Shown piece by piece: positions 1 to 4,307 of a stretch of 8,053 bases of DNA (the first letter of the stretch is position 1; every line of letters begins with the position of its first letter). The notes beneath the pieces were generated by a model. It worked only from the letters and a program-made list of their open reading frames with translations. It was not told the origin of the DNA and searched no databases. Source of the stretch: Clostridiales bacterium (GTDB lineage Bacteria; Bacillota; Clostridia; Oscillospirales; QAMX01); the NCBI GenBank assembly GCA_003149835.1, contig QAMX01000081.1, forward strand, positions 1 through 8,053, read 5' to 3'. The translations under genes were made by a program, and so were the position numbers.

Positions 1-815
1 GCCTCAAAATTATAGCCCTCCTCGCCGGCCTCGTAGCCGTAGGCCTGATACTCGCCCAGATGATCGTCCGAGCAGGTCGGGTACAGGCCGAAGAACCGGA
101 ACAGACGGCGGCTGTACGGGCGGAACTCCGGGTCGAACTCCGCCTCCTTTTTTCTGAATTCGGGATACAGATCCTCTCCCGTAGCCTTGTCCCGCACCGC
201 CTGGATCCACTGAAAATGATTCATGCCGGCGCCGAACACCTCGACGCTCTCGGCCGGCCGGCCCAGAATCTTCGCCATGTCCCAGCGCGCCATGAAAATA
301 CCGTGGCATAAACCGATGCACTTGATTTTGCTGTACAGGTTCACGCCGAGGACAATCCGCGTTTCCGGATTGGAAAAATTTAAAAACCACGCCTCCGGGC
401 AGAGCTCCTCCATGTCGCGCATGATGTCGAGGATGACCGGCAGAGTCCGCATTGTGAAAAACAGCGCGCCCGGCCCGCCGTTTTCTCCCATGGTATGCCG
501 CACGCCGTATTTCTGCGGCACGCGGAAATCCTGCTTCCACAGGTCGCACCGTTCAATGGCGAGGCTGTTGATGACAAAGTCCGCGCCCGCCAAAACGTCG
601 CGCCGCTGCGTCGTCTTTTCCAGCTTCAATCCGCGCCCGCTGACCTCGTTCATTTTTTTCGCCAGCGCGTACATCCGCTCCAAATTCTCCGCGTCGATGT
701 CCACAAGGCACAGCGTCGCGCCCGCTAATTTCTCGTTTGTAAAAATATCCCGAAAGGTCGGGACGCCAAACGACATGCTCCCCGCGCCGATAAAGACGAT
801 CTTTGGCGTTCTCAT
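1..815 (-). CDS. GH4-family NAD-dependent alpha-glycosidase, N-terminal 271 codons (3' end off the window)
   Basis: Family 4 glycosidases cleave glycosides in the cytoplasm by NAD-dependent oxidation at C3, with a divalent metal, followed by elimination. The visible protein begins [17 protein letters not shown], a Rossmann GxGS motif at residues 10-13, with acidic residues D39/D41 ending strand beta2. Further family hallmarks are GENGGPG (110-116), NFSNP (146-150), C170-H171-G172 and GMNH (197-200). C170 and H200 match the metal-binding Cys and His of the family, and D250 or D251 in SDDHLGEY is a candidate base region. The overall style is closest to the alpha-glucosidase/alpha-galacturonidase branch, but the exact substrate is uncertain. 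The start at 815 is fixed by AGGAGG at 824-829, 8 nt upstream; the ATG at 820 runs into a stop at once. About 170-200 residues are missing beyond base 1. It lies 200 nt downstream of the isomerase gene on the same strand and I see no promoter of its own, so it probably belongs to the same operon. Confidence 0.9.
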   Translation of the reverse strand, partial: MRTPKIVFIGAGSMSFGVPTFRDIFTNEKLAGATLCLVDIDAENLERMYALAKKMNEVSGRGLKLEKTTQRRDVLAGADFVINSLAIERCDLWKQDFRVPQKYGVRHTMGENGGPGALFFTMRTLPVILDIMRDMEELCPEAWFLNFSNPETRIVLGVNLYSKIKCIGLCHGIFMARWDMAKILGRPAESVEVFGAGMNHFQWIQAVRDKATGEDLYPEFRKKEAEFDPEFRPYSRRLFRFFGLYPTCSDDHLGEYQAYGYEAGEEGYNFE

Positions 816-843
816 TCCATGTACCTCCTCATCATTTCTATCA

Positions 844-925
844 AAACCGCCGGACTGCGCCATCGGATCGCGGCCGCCGTTTTCCGGTCTCCGCATGTCC
901 TGCTCAGTTTGCAGTCCGGCCGTTT
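844..925 (-). repeat. Imperfect 15-bp inverted repeat in the GH4 gene leader
   Basis: The arms at 849-858 (GCCGGACTGC) and 911-920 (GCAGTCCGGC) are perfect complements. They extend through one C-C mismatch to four more pairs (844-847 with 922-925). The spacer is 52 nt. On the minus strand the inner edge of the structure lies about 15 nt before the AGGAGG of the GH4 gene. A small competing hairpin, GGCCG/CGGCC at 918-931, overlaps the distal arm. A regulatory or processing role is inference; it is not followed by a long T run. Confidence 0.5.
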
Positions 926-965
926 GCGGCCTTGTTTTGACGTTGTTCTTCACTTCTAAGCACCC

Positions 966-995
966 GCCCGGCCGCCGTTATCCGGGCGGCCGGGC
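966..995 (-). repeat. GC-rich hairpin after the isomerase gene, terminator-like without a T tract
   Basis: A perfect 11-bp stem, GCCCGGCCGCC (966-976) with GGCGGCCGGGC (985-995), closes an 8-nt loop 20 nt downstream of the isomerase stop codon. On the minus strand it is followed by GGGTGCTTAGAAG, so the U run of a classical intrinsic terminator is missing. It more likely acts as a 3'-end stabiliser, a processing site or a partial attenuator between the isomerase and GH4 genes. Its role is inferred only from position and structure. Confidence 0.55.
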
Positions 996-1015
996 AGGTC
1001 TGCGCAAAGTCTCTC

Positions 1016-1888
1016 TTATGCCTGAGCCGGTTCGATGCCGAGCCGGCCGAGCAGCTTGAACAGCGACTCCGCGGCGATATTGTACGATTTCGGGCCGCCC
1101 TCGGCCATCATATTCGTCTTGGAGGCCGGTTCCAGCTCCGCAAAGCCCTGGAAGCTCCCGAGGTGCGGTTCGAGCGACAAGAAGCCCTCAAAGCCCATCT
1201 TGTCGAGGCCGGAGAGAATTTTATCGAGGCCCGCGTCGCCGTAGCCCGCCGGCCTGACCTGGCCGTTTTCCATCAGCGCGTCCTTGACGTGCATGTAGCG
1301 GATGTGCTTTTTGAGCAGCTCGAACGCATCCGGATACGTCGTGACGCCGGACTGAATGAAGTTGGCCGGGTCGAAGATCAGCCCGATGCCCAGCGTCTCG
1401 GCCAGATCCAGGCAGCGCTCGGCCACATCGCCGTAGATGTCCTTCTCATTTTCATGCAGCAGCGTTACGCCCGTTCCCTCGGCGATTTTGAGGAAGGTTT
1501 CCCAACGCTTCATCACCACGTCGCGGTATTTTGCGACGTCCTCGCCCTCGGGCGGATAGAAGCTGAACATGCGGATATACGGCGCGCCGAAGATCTGCGC
1601 CATGCGGATGCAGTTTTTGAACAGCTCAACATGCGGTTCAAAATCGTCGGTCACCTTGATCTTGCCGATCGGCGAGCCGATGGCGCTGATTTTATAGCCG
1701 CGCGCCGTCAGCCGCGCGCTCATCTCCTCCGCCTCGGCCTCGGTCACCACGGAGATATTTTTGGCGTCGGCGCGGCGGATCTCGATGTAACGGATGCCGA
1801 GCGGGTCGAGCACGTCCATCTGCGTATTCAGATACGGGTCGATCTCGTCGGCAAAGCCGGAAATGATAAATTTGCTCATTCGTTTCAT
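1016..1888 (-). CDS. Sugar phosphate isomerase/epimerase-like TIM-barrel protein
   Basis: This is a member of the xylose isomerase-like TIM-barrel superfamily (IolE/DTE/Nfo-type fold), 290 residues, which is normal for single-domain members. The metal-binding set expected of the family is visible on successive strands: E146 in LLHENE, D173 in FDPANF, H200 in YMHVKD and E240 in LSLEPHL. These would bind one divalent metal and support enolisation, isomerisation, epimerisation or elimination of a (keto)sugar. No signal peptide is seen, so it is cytoplasmic. The start is slightly uncertain: the ATG at 1888 lies only 4 nt after AGAAAGG, while the ATG at 1879 (MSKFIISGF) lies 13 nt after it. It follows the Gfo/Idh/MocA gene by 37 nt on the same strand, so the two are almost certainly co-transcribed. 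This pairing suggests it acts on the oxidoreductase product. The fold does not define the substrate. Confidence 0.9.
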   Translation of the reverse strand: MKRMSKFIISGFADEIDPYLNTQMDVLDPLGIRYIEIRRADAKNISVVTEAEAEEMSARLTARGYKISAIGSPIGKIKVTDDFEPHVELFKNCIRMAQIFGAPYIRMFSFYPPEGEDVAKYRDVVMKRWETFLKIAEGTGVTLLHENEKDIYGDVAERCLDLAETLGIGLIFDPANFIQSGVTTYPDAFELLKKHIRYMHVKDALMENGQVRPAGYGDAGLDKILSGLDKMGFEGFLSLEPHLGSFQGFAELEPASKTNMMAEGGPKSYNIAAESLFKLLGRLGIEPAQA

Positions 1889-1925
1889 CTTACCTTTCTA
1901 TATGGAATGCGTCCAACCGGGGCAA

Positions 1926-3032
1926 TCAGTCGAGATATCCCGGCACCAGCTCGGTTGGCAGCGGCGCGGGCCGTTCGCAGGTCGATTGCAGCGCGTAGAA
2001 AGCGCCCTTTTCCGAGCTGTCGCCAAAGCCGAGCATGACGTCAAGCGCGTGATACGCCAGCTCGCTGCTGGCGCGGTGCTTCCGGCCGGTGCGTAACGCC
2101 ATCGCCATATCGGCGACGGCAATGCCGCGGCTGTTCTCCGTATATCCGTGCGTCAGCGGAATTTCATAGAAATCGCCGCCGCGCCGCGACAGCCGCACCG
2201 GGCCGCCGAAGCCGTTCGGGTCGGGAACCTGGAGCGTCCCCTCGGTTCCATAGATTTCAATAAACGGGTGCTCGGCGCGCCACATGTCAAACGACATGAT
2301 GATCGACGCGGAAACGCCCGAGGCAAATTCCATCACGCCGTTGACGTGCGTGTCCACCTCGACGGGGATGACCTTGCCGTATTTGCCCGGCGAAGTGATC
2401 GTCCGCGTCTCGTACATGCGCCGCGACAGGCCGCAGAGCTGCTTGACCGGGCCGAGCAGGTTGAGAAGCGCCGTGACGTAATACGGCCCCATGTCGAGCA
2501 TCGGGCCGCCGCCCTGCTCATAGTAAAACTCCGGATCGGGATGCCACGATTCGTGTCCGTGACAGGTCATATACGCAGCGGCGCCAAGCGGGCGGCCGAT
2601 ATAGCCGTCGTCGAGCAGCTTGCGGCAGGTCTGGATGCCGCCGCCCATAAACGTGTCGGGCGCGACGCCGACGAGCAGCCCCTTTTCACGGCCGAGCGCA
2701 AAAAGCTCAGCCGCGTTCTCGCGGTTGACAGACATCGGCTTCTCGCTGTGCGTGTTCTTTCCGGCTTTCAGCGCCTCAATGGCGACGCCGTAATGCTGCT
2801 TCGGCGTCGTCAGGTTGACGACGATCTCGATCTCCGGATCGGCGAACATGTCGTACATCGTCTCGTAAATCACCGGGATATTCCAGTCGGCGGCGGCTTT
2901 GGCGCTGCGCTCGGGGATCAGGTCGCAGACGCCCTTGACCGTGACGATCGGATGAAAGAGCTGCGTAAGGTTTTTCAGATAAATCGGGCTGATATTGCCG
3001 TTTCCGACAATGCCGACAGTGACTTTTTTCAT
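1926..3032 (-). CDS. Gfo/Idh/MocA-family NAD(P)-dependent oxidoreductase
   Basis: Enzymes of this family oxidise or reduce a sugar or cyclitol hydroxyl with NAD(P). The protein is 368 residues. Its N-terminal Rossmann domain starts MKKVTVGIVGNGNIS (GxGxx at 10-14). The strand-5 motif SEKPM carries K98, the usual catalytic lysine. GGGPMLDMGPYYV (174-186) is the C-terminal domain signature: D180 is kept, but the histidine usual in D-x-G-x-H is Y184. The start is placed at 3032 because AAGGAAG at 3040-3046 lies 7 nt upstream; the frame is open further upstream to 3062 but the added residues are not family-like. It lies 51 nt after the ThuA gene and 37 nt before the isomerase gene, in one probable operon. 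Such oxidoreductase plus TIM-barrel pairs are known in glycoside oxidation pathways and inositol catabolism. Inositol is less likely here because no iol genes are seen. The substrate is unknown. Confidence 0.93.
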   Translation of the reverse strand: MKKVTVGIVGNGNISPIYLKNLTQLFHPIVTVKGVCDLIPERSAKAAADWNIPVIYETMYDMFADPEIEIVVNLTTPKQHYGVAIEALKAGKNTHSEKPMSVNRENAAELFALGREKGLLVGVAPDTFMGGGIQTCRKLLDDGYIGRPLGAAAYMTCHGHESWHPDPEFYYEQGGGPMLDMGPYYVTALLNLLGPVKQLCGLSRRMYETRTITSPGKYGKVIPVEVDTHVNGVMEFASGVSASIIMSFDMWRAEHPFIEIYGTEGTLQVPDPNGFGGPVRLSRRGGDFYEIPLTHGYTENSRGIAVADMAMALRTGRKHRASSELAYHALDVMLGFGDSSEKGAFYALQSTCERPAPLPTELVPGYLD

Positions 3033-3066
3033 CGAATTTCTTCCTTTCCAACTCATCGTCATGCGC

Positions 3067-3082
3067 GGCGGCCGAAGCCGCC
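3067..3082 (-). repeat. Intercistronic stem-loop with a UUCG tetraloop after the ThuA gene
   Basis: On the minus-strand transcript, GGCGGC-UUCG-GCCGCC forms a 6-bp stem capped by a cUUCGg tetraloop, an exceptionally stable RNA motif. It starts 1 nt after the ThuA stop codon, inside the 51-nt gap before the oxidoreductase gene. There is no U run, so it is not a normal terminator. It may protect the ThuA message or set different expression levels in the operon (inference). Confidence 0.6.
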
Positions 3083-3083
3083 C

Positions 3084-3812
3084 TCAGAACATCTTAGCGC
3101 TGTTTTCAAACACCGACGGGTCAAGCCCGCGCTCCACGGCGATGTCCTTGCCCTCGATCGCCCAGAGCATGCCGCGGCGCATGATCTCCTCGGACGCGGG
3201 CGAATCGTCAAAGACGTTGTCGGTATGGCCGAGCGAGGAGTAGAAAACGCGGCCGTGTCCCCATTTTTTCGTCCAGACGACCGGCATATCGATGGCCTTG
3301 TTGGCGCTGTGATAATAAGTCGCCTGCGGGAAGCGCGTCGTCGCCAGAATTTCAATGGCCGGATCGACGTGCAGGTAATACTGCTCGCTGCAAACGTGAA
3401 AATCCTCGATTCCCTCGACGATCGGGCTGGACGAGTTTCTGCGGATCTCCACGGTGTAGTCGATAATCCCGCCCGGATGCGACACCCAGTTGGCGCCGGT
3501 CATAAACTGCCATTCGACGTTCTCGCGGAAGGCGTCGCACATTCCGCCGTGATTGCCGGCCAGTCCCGTCCCGGCGGCGACGGCTCGGCCGACGTTGCGG
3601 CACAGCTCGCCCGACAGATTGCCCCCCGTCCAGATCGGCACAATCAGATGCAGGCCCATGAGCCGCTCGGCGTCGGCAAAGGCGTCGAGCGTGTCCGAGA
3701 CACAGACCTCCAAGCCCTCGTTTTCCAGAATCCTTTGAAAGCGCGCGGCGACCTTGTCCGGCTCGTGTCCGTCCCAGCCGCCCCATACGATCAGCGCCTG
3801 TTTTTTCGCCAT
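3084..3812 (-). CDS. ThuA-domain protein (trehalose-utilisation family)
   Basis: ThuA-like proteins have a class I glutamine amidotransferase-type alpha/beta fold and often occur with Gfo/Idh/MocA dehydrogenases in sugar operons. In Sinorhizobium, ThuA and ThuB act in the 3-ketotrehalose route. This protein has 242 residues, a usual length. Recognisable motifs are IVWGGWDGHEP (8-18), GNHGGMCDAF (86-95), HPGG (112-115), SEQYYLHVDP (142-151) and GHGRVFYSSLGHT (185-197), which together are typical of ThuA. No signal peptide or membrane segment is seen, so it is cytoplasmic. The start at 3812 is supported by AAGGAAGG ending 6 nt upstream. It is the first gene after the promoter at 3895-3923 and precedes the oxidoreductase gene by 51 nt. 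Its chemistry is not settled for the family; action on a keto-glycoside intermediate is an inference from its neighbours. Confidence 0.9.
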   Translation of the reverse strand: MAKKQALIVWGGWDGHEPDKVAARFQRILENEGLEVCVSDTLDAFADAERLMGLHLIVPIWTGGNLSGELCRNVGRAVAAGTGLAGNHGGMCDAFRENVEWQFMTGANWVSHPGGIIDYTVEIRRNSSSPIVEGIEDFHVCSEQYYLHVDPAIEILATTRFPQATYYHSANKAIDMPVVWTKKWGHGRVFYSSLGHTDNVFDDSPASEEIMRRGMLWAIEGKDIAVERGLDPSVFENSAKMF

Positions 3813-3836
3813 TTCGATCCTTCCTTTCCGTTTTGC

Positions 3837-3868
3837 CCGGCCGCGGCGGCCCAGTCTGCCGCGGCCGG
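3837..3868 (-). repeat. GC-rich hairpin in the 5' leader of the ThuA operon
   Basis: Arms CCGGCCGCGGC (3837-3847) and GCCGCGGCCGG (3858-3868) are perfectly complementary over 11 bp, with a 10-nt loop. The structure would form in the leader RNA between the predicted start of transcription and the Shine-Dalgarno site of the ThuA gene. On the minus strand it is followed by GGCAAAACGG, so there is no terminator tail. It could stabilise the 5' end or affect ribosome access (inference). Confidence 0.55.
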
Positions 3869-3894
3869 TGAACCCGGTTTGTCATGTCGCTATA

Positions 3895-3923
3895 AGGATA
3901 CATGATTTCCCTGTCTTTTGCAA
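3895..3923 (-). promoter_or_regulatory. Predicted sigma70/sigmaA-type promoter of the ThuA operon
   Basis: On the minus strand, TTGCAA (3918-3923) and TATCCT (3895-3900) are separated by exactly 17 nt. The -35 box matches consensus at 4 of 6 positions and the -10 box at 4 of 6. Transcription would start near 3888, giving a leader of about 75 nt that contains the 3837-3868 hairpin. It is the best promoter-like pair in the 495-nt gap before the operon. It is a prediction from sequence only. Confidence 0.55.
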
Positions 3924-3928
3924 GAGGC

Positions 3929-3938
3929 AACGCGCGTT
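3929..3938. promoter_or_regulatory. Palindrome AACGCGCGTT just upstream of the ThuA-operon -35 box
   Basis: A perfect 10-bp palindrome with a central CG-rich core ends 5 bp upstream of the predicted -35 box, a position suited to a regulator. Short palindromes with CG centres are bound by several families, including LacI-type sugar regulators. A 10-bp GC-rich palindrome can also arise by chance in this composition. Confidence 0.25.
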
Positions 3939-4053
3939 TTTTTTCAGCGGCGCGCCTCCCCGCTTCAAAGCGCGGCCTTTTCAATGATATGCCTTTTCCC
4001 GCCTCTTTCATGAAGATGCTCTCAAAAAATTGCCCTTTCCGGCGATATAGCGG

Positions 4054-4102
4054 CAAAATAAAAAGCCCTGCGCCGTACTATGCGCGCGCCGGCCGCGGGG
4101 CT
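4054..4102 (-). terminator. Second terminator-like stem with T-rich tail (possible attenuator)
   Basis: On the minus strand AGCCCCGCGGCC (4102-4091) can pair with GGCGCAGGGCT (4074-4064) with one G-U wobble and one bulge; it is followed by TTTTTATTTT (4063-4054), the layout of an intrinsic terminator. It lies about 150 nt beyond the strong terminator of the glycosidase-like gene, with no gene in between, and 240 nt before the ThuA gene. It could be a back-up terminator, the 3' end of a small RNA, or an attenuator of a longer ThuA-operon leader. Confidence 0.5.
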
Positions 4103-4123
4103 GCGGAAAACCGCTTAGCCCGC
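4095..4123 (-). promoter_or_regulatory. Alternative hairpin overlapping the second terminator stem
   Basis: On the minus strand a stem of GCGG/CCGC (TTTT loop) stacks on GGGCT/AGCCC with a two-base bulge and two further pairs, spanning 4123-4095. Its 3' arm is the same sequence (4102-4095) that forms the 5' arm of the terminator-like stem at 4054-4102, so the two folds exclude each other. That is the geometry of an antiterminator/terminator switch, but no ligand domain was recognised. Confidence 0.35.
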
Positions 4124-4252
4124 TGTTCTATCAAGAAAAACCCGCCAACGGCTTTTTTCAGTCAGGCTCTCCGGCGCGGCGTATCCAAGCGCCCTGTCGC
4201 CTGCTCCGCCTTTCGTTTTGCAATACCTGTTTTTCTGTCCGTTTCTGGCGCG

Positions 4253-4291
4253 AAAAAGGCCGAAGCCGGTGTAAAGCACCGGCTTCGGCCT
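4253..4291 (-). terminator. Intrinsic (rho-independent) terminator of the glycosidase-like gene
   Basis: A perfect 14-bp stem, GGCCGAAGCCGGTG (4258-4271) with CACCGGCTTCGGCC (4277-4290), has a 5-nt loop and one more A-T pair at 4257/4291. On the minus strand it is followed by TTTTT (4257-4253). It starts 17 nt after the TAA stop of the 790-residue gene. This is a textbook intrinsic terminator and separates this gene from the ThuA operon. Confidence 0.95.
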
Positions 4292-4307
4292 AAATCTTCT
4301 TGGTAGC

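Larger units (their letters stand above)
3939..4252. other. Gene-free spacer between the glycosidase-like gene and the ThuA operon
   Basis: No convincing coding region is visible here: the open frames have no Shine-Dalgarno site, no family-like sequence and mostly overlap neighbouring genes out of frame. It is more A/T-rich than the genes around it. Besides the structures at 4054-4123, an A-rich/T-rich weak dyad lies near 4135-4159 (AAAAACCCG, CCAA, CGGCTTTTT), which could be a poor bidirectional terminator. No tRNA or known riboswitch core was recognised. Confidence 0.5.

Noticed and set aside
223..1059. 278-codon plus-strand frame over the GH4 gene
   Set aside because: Antisense to clear GH4 motifs (GxGS, NFSNP, CHG, GMNH) and no Shine-Dalgarno site.
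1163..2038. 291-codon plus-strand frame over the isomerase gene
   Set aside because: Antisense shadow of a convincing TIM-barrel gene with all metal ligands visible on the minus strand.
2148..3905. 585-codon open frame on the plus strand across the oxidoreductase and ThuA genes
   Set aside because: It crosses two well-supported genes and their gap on the other strand, has low-complexity Arg/His/Ala-rich sequence and no recognisable domain.
3352..4056. 234-codon minus-strand frame reaching into the gap upstream of the ThuA gene
   Set aside because: Most of it overlaps the ThuA gene in another frame; the upstream part has no ribosome site and contains the predicted promoter.
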